Assembly (NCBI GenBank): GCA_036897445.1 | Contig: JAYMTL010000104.1 | Span: forward strand, 1-64,000 | Direction of reading: 5' to 3' | From: Pelargonium tetragonum | Lineage: Eukaryota > Streptophyta > Magnoliopsida > Geraniales > Geraniaceae | Length of the DNA: 64,000 nt | Shown: piece by piece, positions 51,828 through 61,869 of the stretch | Position numbering within the stretch: the stretch's first letter is position 1 | Layout of the letters: the number at the start of each line of letters is the position of its first letter | Notes under the pieces: generated by a model | What the model saw: only the letters and a program-made list of their open reading frames with translations | Told to the model about the DNA's origin: nothing | Database searches by the model: none | Made by a program: the position numbers and the translations under genes

Positions 51828-52359
51828 CTTATTTGTTGTAGTTATAGTAATAAGGAGTTTATAGTTGTTTTGTTTCTTTAATAATTAATTACATTACCTT
51901 GTCTTCTGTCTTTATCAGTAATGAATATATAAACCTAGGAGAAACATCTTACATCCTTGTTACCGACTGAAGGGAAACGAAGGAACTCTATAGTATAGAT
52001 CCACAGGTACAACATCAATTCTTCATCTTCGGATTCTTCTTCTTTTGTTTCTGTTTTCCTTGACTTACTTGTTTCTTCTTATCTTAATGGTTTCTATTTC
52101 TTTCTATTTGAGTTACTGTTACTTGTACTACTTGAGAGCTTAACCTTTTCTTCTTATTCTTCTAAAATGAATTAGATTAGGGGCTATACTATGCTGCTTA
52201 TGGGTATGGGGCTCTTGAATGGGTTACTCTGTACCTAGAGCTAGAAGAGCTGTTGCCTGGAGTTCCTTAGTTTAAGTCTTTGTATTACTCTAGTTATGTC
52301 ATAGTTAGCCTATCTATTTGTATTACAATCCCTGTTAAAAGTCTGTGATAGGGAAAAAA

Positions 52360-55190
52360 AACCACCTTATAATCACCCTAAACTGAAGAAAAAATTCTAG
52401 ATAATAACTTTAAGGTTGTTTTAATCTGTCTTACCTGGTTCTTTATCTTTTAATGAAAGGTATTCAATTGATTAAATTTAATTGAGGATAAGCAGTAGTA
52501 GTTGCTTTTATGTTTATGCCTGTTCCTTTGTTTTTTGTTTCGTAGTTATAAAAAGGGATAGCTGAAAGGTTTCCTATTTACTCGTTCTAGTGAAATCAGT
52601 TGCAAGGGAGGGAGGTGCAGGGGATTCTTTAAAAAACTTGTTAGTTCCTAAAGGTCTCTATAAAAATATCCTTCTAAGCAGGCATAAAATCCTGAAATTA
52701 AAACCTTACTCGGTACCTCAACAGCAAATAAATGACATTCCGGATATAAACATTAGACATTGTTTCATTTGTAAACCATCTTCCTTTATCATTTTTATAT
52801 CCTTATCTTTATACACGAGGAACCTGGTAAGGAGTCTTCCTATCCTAGTGTTAGTGGGTTTCTTATATACTAGTTTCTAGCGTAAGTAGTTTTCTTAGAT
52901 CTCTAGAAAATTTATTTAAATGGGCCTAAAAAAGCTTAAATGTAAATTTACTGAATAGGCCAACCCGGGTTTTCTAGCACGGAAATGGTCTTACAAATTA
53001 TTTCTGTCTTATTGTAATGAGTCGGAATTTGTTGTATTTAATTCCTTTTCTTTGTAATTCATTCCTCTATCTTTCTTAAGAGTCTCTTTACTTACCTACA
53101 AAGGTAAATTCGTATATATATAAAGGTTATTTATCCAGGAGACTGCTGCCAAGGCTTTTAAACGAGCAAGCTACGAAATCCAGTCCTGTGAAACTCTATA
53201 AAAAGGAATCCTCTTACGCAAACTTATAGCAGCAGGACTCTTAGTGAATTGAATTTTTAGTACTATACCTAGAGTCCCTTGTAGGATCCCTTGAATAATA
53301 GTATGGAGTAAATAAGCATATATCTTACTTGAAATTTAAAAGATATAGCATTAGTAAAAGAAGCTTCTTAAATAGGCTTCGTCTACTGACTAATCCCGGG
53401 TTTCTTTCGAGTAGGATTTGTTTTTGTGAGGTAAGCACTTAGGTGAAAAAGCTAGGGGGATTCCTCCAGAACAGAAGATGTGTAATTACTCAGTTACTCT
53501 TTTTCTCTTTGGGTATAATATTAGAGGATCCTAAAATTCGTATTAAACAAAAACTCTTTCCTTAAAACTAAGAACACAAAGTAACTTGCAGATAACCCAG
53601 GCTAAACCAATCTAAATCTAATCAATATAGTACAATATTTTTTATCTTAAAAGCTTGTTAGAGATCCCTAGCACAAAGCAGTGAGTCCTTTCATTAGTAC
53701 ACTAGTCCGGACTTAAACTCACGAGAGCCTTGCTATTGATATTATATTAAGTAATAAGTCCCTTTATAACTAAACAATCCTCTTCATATAACTTTTCCTT
53801 TCTTAGTTCTATAAAGCAGGCTTTACTCTAACATATTTTTCCTGAGGTTACTTTCCAATAGACTTTACTGGGTATGCTAAAGAAAGGCTTTTAATCAAGT
53901 ACACTGTGATGCCTCTCTCCTTTGATGTATTCTCCCAGGTGGGCAGTAGGAGTAGTTACTCCACTTAGAAGAAAGACTATGAATGCGGGTTCTTTAATCT
54001 AGATTATTATGAAGTTTTTTTATTTAATAAAGGGTAACCCGTTGCTATAAAAAAGGAGTATATGAATATATGAAAAAGGGAAGGGTTTTCAGACAAGTTG
54101 GGTAGCTTCCTAATTTACGGGCTTTTTAATTATATTAGCAGTTCTCTTTTAATCAGAGTTTATTAGCCTAAGTAAAGATTCTTATTTGCTCAGTTAAAAA
54201 AGGAGGCTTATAAAAAGTAGTTTAGCCACCCTTGAAAAAAAAAGAACATAAAGATCAGATATTACAGAGTATAGACTACTCATAAGCGACTTCATAACTA
54301 AAAAATGACTTGTGCCTAAAAAGGAGTTGTTTAGCGTTTATATAAGATAAGCTCTGTTAGGGTTCTTGTAAATTTAGATTTTAGATTGGGGAGATATATT
54401 ATCTTTTTAGGATGTTTAGGTAAGTGAACTCCAATTCTATTTATATTACATACAAAAGGAATATACTCTTAAAACTAAAGTTCAGGAAGTTTAGGTTTAA
54501 CAAAGTAAGAGCTTCTTCTTGCAAATTACAAGGGGTATTGTATCGAGCATAGTTGAAAATCCTAGCAGATAAAATAAAGGGGATTCAAATCTTAATATTT
54601 AAGGGAATAGCTTGAAGTAGAGTTCAAATCTCATGTAAGACTTCAGTTAGTCTTTTAAAGGTAGAGGGCATCAAATTATATCAAACAAGGGTTCCCTTTT
54701 TGCCCGCTTTACCTAAGGTTAGAATTGCACTAAATTTTCATACAAATTTTCTATTTTTCTATAGTATAGCCCGCGCTCTAGTTGGATTTTTTATTCGTTT
54801 AAGTTCTGCCGGGTCTCTAAAATCTAATTTTGGAATACTGCCCTTGGAATTTGAGTCCTATATCTGTAAGAGTAACTTTCAAGTTATGGGACTGGACTTC
54901 TTAGTAAGGCCTTTATTATAAAAACAAATCAGAAAAGTTGAATAGGGAATAGGTTTTTCTAGCTTTTAGTTCTGAGGGAAACTTCTACCAAATTCGGATT
55001 TTAGAGCCGGGTTCGTTAAAAATTCCCTCTTTTAGAAAGCCTTTGCATGTCAACCAGCCTTGTTTTTCGGAAACTTACACGTAAAAAAATAGGATAGCAG
55101 ATTCCTCACTTTAGAGAAACTACTCTTCTGGAACTGAGTCTTTGTACTACCTGACTCTATAGCTGTTTTGCTCCTGTAATATCTATACCT
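52360..55190. other. Decayed DNA containing the longest open frame
   Basis: The longest frame of the window (52590-52880, plus, 96 codons) lies here. It has no motif I recognise and no shared sequence with the repeats, and its composition equals the flanks. A 73-codon frame (54700-54921) is similar. A partial tRNA-like match (AAGGGGTATTGTATCGAG) sits near 54530. No gene is called. Confidence 0.4.
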
Positions 55191-55193
55191 TTC

Positions 55194-55330
55194 TTAATTG
55201 CATTACCTCTTTATTTGTATCGATATCCAATAACCTAACTAAATTAGACCTATTTTAAGTCAAGACTTTCGAAAGGGCTTATAGAGTACTATATAACCCG
55301 TATTTCTGGAATCCTCCCTCCTTTTCTTGA
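55194..55330 (+). repeat. Family A copy with G-form signature
   Basis: TTAATTGCATTACC is exact at 55194-55207, followed by TTTGTATCGATATCC and ATAACC, which matches the signature-to-TTATC spacing of copy 4 and the 51.9 kb copy. The ACCGAC landmark is lost. Together with 31901-31914 it preserves the base that RIP has changed in the other copies. Confidence 0.45.
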
Positions 55331-55339
55331 CTACGCCTA

Positions 55340-58300
55340 AGTTTTACCTCCTGTCAAGTTAAACTTTTGTGCCTTGCCCCTTTATTATTCTGATAATAGC
55401 CACCTTACAATTAAGGAGCAAATTCTCTCGTACAAGAAAAGGGAAGTCCTCTTTATATCTATATATCACAATATCACAAAGTTTGAAGCTCCTTTGTCAA
55501 GAATTGTAGGCCTATTCTGTTCTAAAATTCAAAGGATCCGAAAAGTCCTGCTCCTCGAAAGTTAACTTAATGCGTATCCTTTGGGTGCCCCGTAAGTTGA
55601 TTGTTAAAAAAAGTTTTAATAAGTCTTCTAAAAAAACGGCTTTTACTTGCCTACCCTTTAACCTCTGCTCTCAGAGAAGAAGCTTTACCGAAAACCATTA
55701 CTTATGACATATATCCCGCCCTTCGACCCCTTTTTTATTTTGCAGCGGGCGCAGCTCTAATTATGAGAAAGAGTAAAGGATCTAGGGCCTACTTTTAAGA
55801 TTTAAGAATTGCCAAAAATAAGAGTAAAAAAAGAGAAAGAAATTAATGGATTTCCTTTTTTCTTAATCTTGCATCAGTGCTTTCAAATAGATTTTCAAGT
55901 ACGAGTTTTTGTATCGTTAATGTGCCCCTCTTTGCGGAATTTCCTGGTGAAAGTCTAGCTGAGTTATAGGCAAATAGATATTATGTACATCGAAAGGACA
56001 AGGATGCCCGTATAAAGCCCCTGCTGGATTTGGAAGAGAGGCCTTTTAGCCGAGAAGAACCTTTCTATAAACGGGGCCCCGTAAGGATAAGTAAGGAAAA
56101 TCCTACTCTGAGTTGACGCTTGCTTAAAAGAAACCTTTAAAAAAGTTTAAGCAACGATTTCTTTCCTATCCTTTTTCTAGGCGACTCCCACTTATATTGT
56201 AAACCTTTGCTCCAGGATTCCTTATAAGAGAAAAATTAGTAATGCTAGTCAAGAGACCCACATTCTATCCGTTTATAACAATATATAGTGTATTTTAAAA
56301 TGCTAAGGATTCCTAAGTCTCTTTTTATCCTTAAGGGTGCCCCATTCCTCCAACCTCTAAAAAGAGCTAGACCGATTCTTATATAAAAATTGCCTGTATC
56401 TGGATTTAAACCCCTTTTCGGGGAAATGTACGTCTCAGGCTTTTTCATTGCTTTCTAGACACTTTAAACTGGTTGCTAATCGTCCCTAACTTATACCAGA
56501 CAACAGTAGGCCTCATAATTAAGACTCCAATAACAATTTGTTGTATGGGACCGGAATGTACCCTCTTAATTATGAATTGTGCGAGTTTACTACTATACTA
56601 TAATAATAAAATTCAAGAATGGATTTCTAAAAGTTAACTCTAGAAGGGCCCTCTCTTTTAGTTAGAAAGATAGAACCGAGTTATTGTTTGATACAATATC
56701 TTTTTTTTGCTTTGCGTATACCCGGGAGAATATACCCTATTTCGACGTGGGTTAAAGCGACTAGGAGCTTTAAGCTTTACTTCTCTCTGAGTCTACTCCA
56801 ATAAGTAGTACAAAAAGAGAATAACCCATAACTCTGACCCGGATTAGAGCATATAAAATTCATAGAAACACAAGACAAGATTTCAATATTCACTTGAGGT
56901 GCCCTCCGAATTCAGCAAAAAGCAAAAAGAAATTTATAAGAGTAAGATAACCCAGCATAAGGGTTTCCTTATTTGAAAAAGAAAAGGATTCTAAGAAATA
57001 GCAAACAAGGAAACTCCCTCAAATCAATCCTACACCCTAGTAAGCCTCAAATTAGACTTCTTAACAAAATGGGACCACTTTGGACCTAGCTACTATAGAT
57101 TTTCTAAAAGGTTTTAAAGCCGAAACATAAGTTACATTTTCTATATTTCAAGGGCTACTACTAGAATTCGGTAAGCAGAGAGACTCCCTAAAGCCTAGTT
57201 TTTTACAGTTTCCTTATGTACAAGAAGTTTAAAAAGGAGATCCCGGCCCTAGTTTCTATTTAGATCCTAAACTGTCAGCCTACCTCTCCTCTAAAACTCT
57301 CAATAGAGGTTACACAGTTACACATAGAAAAAACCCCTCCCTCGCCTTTATTCTTTCCTTTGATCTATCTAAGAGTGATTTTCTCAACCAAAAAGTTAAG
57401 AATTTGCATTAGGGACATCGAGAAAACTCTTCCCTTCTTAGGAGCCCTTTTCACAGGACTCGAATCTTGTACCGGCAGTATATACTGAAAAAGTTGTAAC
57501 TTCGCTTCCTTTGTTTAAGGCAAGTTTTTTAGTCTAATAATCATTAAGGTCTACCAAGAGCAGACTAAGAAGTTCCCTATATGAGTCCATTTACTGTTTT
57601 TAAAACTAAGGGCAACAGCTCACATAGGAGTCTTCTTTACTTTCTTTAAAAGTTAGTGATGACTATAATTGGGGTTCTTCCAAGACTTACCCTTTTTATT
57701 TTCAGCTTTCCGACAAGAGCTTAACCTTAAAACCGGAACAAATAACGCTAATAAAGCAAGCTTTTTCTACATTAAAATTCTATCTATAGTAAACTTTACA
57801 GTATATTATAGAAATTTCTTAAAAGGTATATCCGTTTAGTTCTATCCTACGGGGGCCTTTCCATATTAGTAATTATTAAAATTCGGGGTTAAAAAAAGAG
57901 AGATGTCCCGGAATACTTTTATTATTAGGTTTTTGTATTCACGAAGTCGAATTTACTATATTTTGTTTTAAAAAGAGTCTTAAAAACTTCCTTTTATTGA
58001 ACACTTTGCACTTAGGATCCGGTAGAATCCCTTACATCTAATAATCCACCCGCTCAGAACTTTCTTGTAGATGTAGAAGCTACTTTATTCGCTCTATGTA
58101 AAGATTTCCTTTAGGGTAACTTTATACAAAGCTCGCAAATTAGACTCAACTCAAAACCTTAAAAGTCCATAGTAGGGGCATTTTTGGATCTCCTTTTTTT
58201 GCAACTAATATTTGTCAAAGTTCCCTTATTTAGATAGTGTTCGCGGTAGTAAGAATATTTGTATTTCAACTTAAAAAAGGCAATCAGACAAGAACCACGG

Positions 58301-58585
58301 AGGTACTTTTTAAGAAGGGTTTATTAGCTGCTTTTTATTTATATAACCTAACCCAGGTCAAGTACAAAAAATGACGAAAACAAGGAGATTCCCTAAGTTT
58401 TATATGTTATAGGAATTCCCGAGACGAGATAAGAAAGATGGGTTTGCTAAATCAACATAAAAGGTTCAAATCGTATCCTCAAGAGACCAGGGTTCTGGTA
58501 GTTAAAAACTTTCTTATTATAAGAGAAGAGCCTAAGTATAAGTACGTGTACTGTAAAAAGTTAAAGTATATACAAATTATAGACC
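55340..58585. other. Decayed DNA, nothing assignable
   Basis: Frames of 63-67 codons at 55374, 55601 and 56245 share no motif. A 12-bp GC palindrome ACGGGGCCCCGT lies at 56071-56082. No element ends, long repeats or RNA genes were seen. Confidence 0.4.
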
Positions 58586-58589
58586 CCTT

Positions 58590-58685
58590 TCCACTACTAA
58601 GGTAATAGCCGCATATCCTAGCTTTCTGAGTAACATTTTGATGCTAGCTTCTAGGGATATAACCGATACAAGGTAATGTAATTAA
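58590..58685 (-). repeat. Family A signature copy, inverted
   Basis: GGTAATGTAATTAA at 58672-58685 is the exact reverse complement of the signature. Reading on along the minus strand gives TTGTATCGGTTATATCCCTAG, which fits the TTATC/TATAAACC part of the core at the right distance. The rest of the core is not recognisable. Confidence 0.45.
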
Positions 58686-58689
58686 AAGG

Positions 58690-60085
58690 ATATAAATTCA
58701 TGGCAGTACAACCTACATTTAAGTAGATTTTCCTCCGACATTCTAAACGCTCCGGGATTTGGGATAAAAACGATAGGACAATAACAATTAGCTGCAAGAG
58801 AGATCCAGCCCCTCTCTTCAAATTTTTTATTAGGGGAAGACTTCTGGGATCATGAAATAGAAAATCTTAAAGCATAAAAAAACTACTAAATCGCAAAGTA
58901 TCTTGACGTGGTAAAACTTACTGCAAAAGCCCTCAAGGTGGGTCCCGCGAAAAGGGGTGTAAAAAGGGCCGCTTATTATGAAATTTGTATTGATTAGACT
59001 ATAAACTTTAATGCTTCGAGTGCAAGTGGGTAACTCTTTGATTTTTGATTAAAGAACCTCTTTAATTCGAAGCCTTTTAAGGAGTTTTTGGTTTTAAGTA
59101 TAAAGGGTACCCCGAGTCGTCGAGGAGTATTACTTGCTTTGCAAATCCGTTTATGAGTACAGCCCCTTTGCGATAAGGAAGTCCTTCTAATAAAGGCTGA
59201 GTTGAGATTTCCTCATAAAATTTCATTTTAATACGTATAAATGATTCCCAATTTTCTAAGATTTCGAATTCAGTAAGATTTTAGGATCTTATAGAACCCA
59301 ATTTTTGATAGAGCTTCCTTAGGAGAAAGTCCCAATAAAAGACTCCAATTGTCTTAGTCCACCCCTTTGTTATATACGGAGCAGCTACTTCTGACTTAGG
59401 ATTGTCCTTTTGTTCACTAAAAAACCTGAGTCCTTTCTGATGATATACCTAACCCCCCCTCTTGCGCGAATTCCCTTAGCTTGTCGGGCTACACAAATCT
59501 AGCACACGAGTCCCTCTTATAGACTCTTATTTACCTTAATTAATTATTTAATCCCGTAACGCAGTTTACCAGATACAGAGTACTTCTTATTTGAGCGATC
59601 CTGCAAGCTTCCCAGAAATTCCTTTTTTATTTCTTATTTTTATACCCATTCTGGCCTGGCTAAGCAGACTTCAAAATCTTTAGTAATCCACTTTACAGTA
59701 TCCAATCTTAAGGAGAAGGACCCCGATACAAAGTTCCCAGATTGCTTAATTAAAGATTATTGTGAGGCGAACCACTAACACATGTTTAACAAAGTTTAAC
59801 CTACTAAAAAGGGAAACTTGAGAAAATCTTGTCGAAGCTGAGAGCAGAAAAATGAAAAAAGAAGAGTCCTTAAAAGCAAAAGTTAACAAATTACAAATTA
59901 GAGGGCGCCTTAATATAAAAAGAAAATCTGGTGGATTGCAAGGCCGAGACCCCTTTATGAATAAAACCTTGAAATTTTAGATCATAGAAACCCTACCTTC
60001 TTTTTGAATCGTATAAAACAAAAGCCTAAGACTTAGTTACCCATACTCGTAAGTTCCTTGTGTAAGTAAAGCCCCTCTACTCTAC
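58690..60085. other. Decayed DNA, nothing assignable
   Basis: RIP-type sequence without frames above 60 codons and without visible repeats. Nothing further could be supported. Confidence 0.4.
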
Positions 60086-60089
60086 TTGA

Positions 60090-60440
60090 TGAATTCCTCC
60101 GTCACGTCTTGCACCTGGAAATTCTCCGTGTTTCTATTCCCTTATCTCTCTAGTTATTATTACTTGCCTTTCTCCTCCAACATCTACTTCTTATTTGCTT
60201 TCATACTCTCACTATACTTTTCTTTATCTGCTTAGTCTTAAAGCTATACCAACCCTTTTAGATATACTCTTCCTGTAGCCTATAATTATATTAGAATTCC
60301 TAATAGTAGGGTATTATACTTTGTATTAGTATTCGATAGTTTCTAATTATTGTTGTTGTATTACTCTATTTAGTTATTATTAGATATAGAGTCTAAACCG
60401 GAAGTACAATTTAGTAATATTTGCTTAAAAAGAGGAGTTC
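60090..60440 (+). repeat. Family A arm without clear core
   Basis: CTCCAACATCTACTTCTTATTTGC matches the CAACATCTACTACTGACTT junction of the inverted copy at 34.96 kb. It is followed by a pyrimidine-rich stretch and then TTGTATTAGTATTCG and TTGTTGTATTACTC words, the order of the long copies. The core that should precede it is not visible. Confidence 0.4.
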
Positions 60441-60449
60441 TTCTTGTTG

Positions 60450-61560
60450 TTCCTTACTTACTGATCTAGTTAACTGAAGAGCTAAGCCCTTTCTCTAAAG
60501 GTAAGCAATCCAAGATTAAGACTAAGAAGTAAGTAATTAAGAGATCCTTTCCGAGGAGTTTCCGACAAGTAAATGAAGTAACAGAATTTCGCTTTTTTAG
60601 AGCTAAAGAAGTTTAATGTTGAATTTTTTGTGTATCTAGAGGATTAAGAAAAAAGAGAGAGTTATTTTATAGGGGTTTTTTAGTCTTTCTAAGACTCTAA
60701 TTTCATTTATCCTTAGGAAAAAGAACTAGTAATACCTGGGCAGTGTCTTAAGCTAGGAGAATCCGTATTACCTATTGTTCTTAAGTTTAGTTGCTCTAGT
60801 TTTTTCTTAAGAGGAACTCTCTAAGTTTATAAGTCAGTCTACTATAACTACAATAAAAGTATAGCTGCTTTAGAAATTTTTAGGGGTAAAGAAAGGTTTC
60901 AACTAATTAGAACCTTTGTATTTCCTGTGTTACTGCACTCTGTAGCTTTGTAGTCACAGTATTCTGGTTTAGGGAACTGAAGCTAAATTAAGGTGTTTCC
61001 CGTAAGTAATTTAGGAGTAGGTACGGGGACCGAGGGAGAGCTCTCCAGGGGAGTTTAATACTCAATATTGACTTATAATATTAAGCAGTATTGCTGAGGA
61101 AATTACACATGATTAAGGTAGAGTGGTTTCCAAGTCAAAATGACTTAACGGGGTTGTAAACTAACAAAGTCCAGGATGTCTCCTTTAGTCTAATCTTTTT
61201 GAGAAGCTGGGTTATTTTTAGAGTTATAGCAGGTGAAAAATGTAAAGTGAAAATAAAAGAGATAATTTTAGTTGATCAATACCCTTTTTCTTTATCTTCT
61301 TTATCAGATCCGTAAAAAGTCTTTAAATTCCTATAAGTTTTCGTTCAGGAGAGTCCCTATCTTCTATTTTGAGAAGGGTTCTTTATAGTATAAAGGACCC
61401 AAATCCTAATAACACTAAAGCTAGGGGTACAAAGAGTATAGCAGCTAGAAGGGTATTGCTAGAGTAAGTACAGGCGAAGGCTTATAAAAGTGAGGCTCCT
61501 GGTATATAGCAGCTATAAAGACTAAACAAGGGATCCAGAAAGTAAGAAGTAAGTTATATA
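60450..61560. other. Decayed DNA, possible family A arm on the minus strand
   Basis: No frame above 60 codons. At 61.42-61.56 kb the plus strand reads as a Lys/Ser-containing low-complexity stretch leading toward the inverted signature at 61632, similar to the arm order of the inverted 34.6-35.3 kb copy. The assignment is weak. Confidence 0.3.
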
Positions 61561-61569
61561 AAGAGCTTT

Positions 61570-61645
61570 TTTAAGAAATCCCAGTCTAAGAGTGATTATT
61601 TTCCAAGTCTAGTTTACGAAGTAAGTTACAAGGTAATGTAATTAA
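61570..61645 (-). repeat. Family A signature copy, inverted
   Basis: GGTAATGTAATTAA at 61632-61645 is the exact reverse complement of the signature and is preceded on the plus strand by TTACAA, as at 58.67 kb (ATACAA). A second inverted core follows within 100-220 bases, so this end of the window holds a small inverted cluster. Confidence 0.45.
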
Positions 61646-61734
61646 GGAGTTTCTTAACTAAAAGTACTGAAGATAGGCATAAAGAGTAAGAAAAAGGAAG
61701 AACAAGTGAGTCGATAGAAGGGGAGATTTTGTGT

Positions 61735-61865
61735 TATAACGTAAGTAGGTCTTTATACTCTAATGCCTTAGGTACCCCGCGGTCGATAGCACTGACTTAC
61801 CAATTATTAAGGAATACTCCTCTTTAATGATAAGAACAAGGAATTCTTACTGGTTTCCACTTATA
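61735..61865 (-). repeat. Family A core copy, inverted
   Basis: On the minus strand this reads TTGTTCTTATCATTAAAGAGG, then CTATCGACCGCGGGG, then TAAGGCATTAGAGTATA and GTTATAACAC. It is colinear with the 8.4 kb copy (TTCTTATCGTTAATGAGG, ACCGACTGCACG, GGTTAATGCCATAGAGTATA, CATAACAC). Both end in ATAACAC, a possible element end, though no matching start was identified. Confidence 0.5.
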
Positions 61866-61869
61866 CTTA

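Larger units (their letters stand above)
51600..52350 (+). repeat. Family A long copy (unclassified TE fossil)
   Basis: An arm rich in TGTAGCTACTGTATTAG-type words (51.6-51.88 kb) runs into the exact signature TTAATTACATTACC (51885-51898). The core follows (GTCTTTATCAGTAATGA, TTGTTACCGACTGAAGG), then GTACAACATC and a pyrimidine-rich arm with TTGACTTACTTG (52.02-52.16 kb). This is the same order as the inverted copy at 34.6-35.27 kb. TpG is kept and CpA lost on this strand (52201-52260: TG 8, CA 0). The minus strand of the arm reads as a Glu/Lys/Ser-rich run. It looks broken and inactive. Confidence 0.6.

Noticed and set aside
52590-52880. Longest open frame, 96 codons, plus strand
   Set aside because: No motif, no codon or composition shift from its flanks and no repeat copy elsewhere. 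A frame of this length is expected by chance in 128 kb of double-strand AT-rich sequence.
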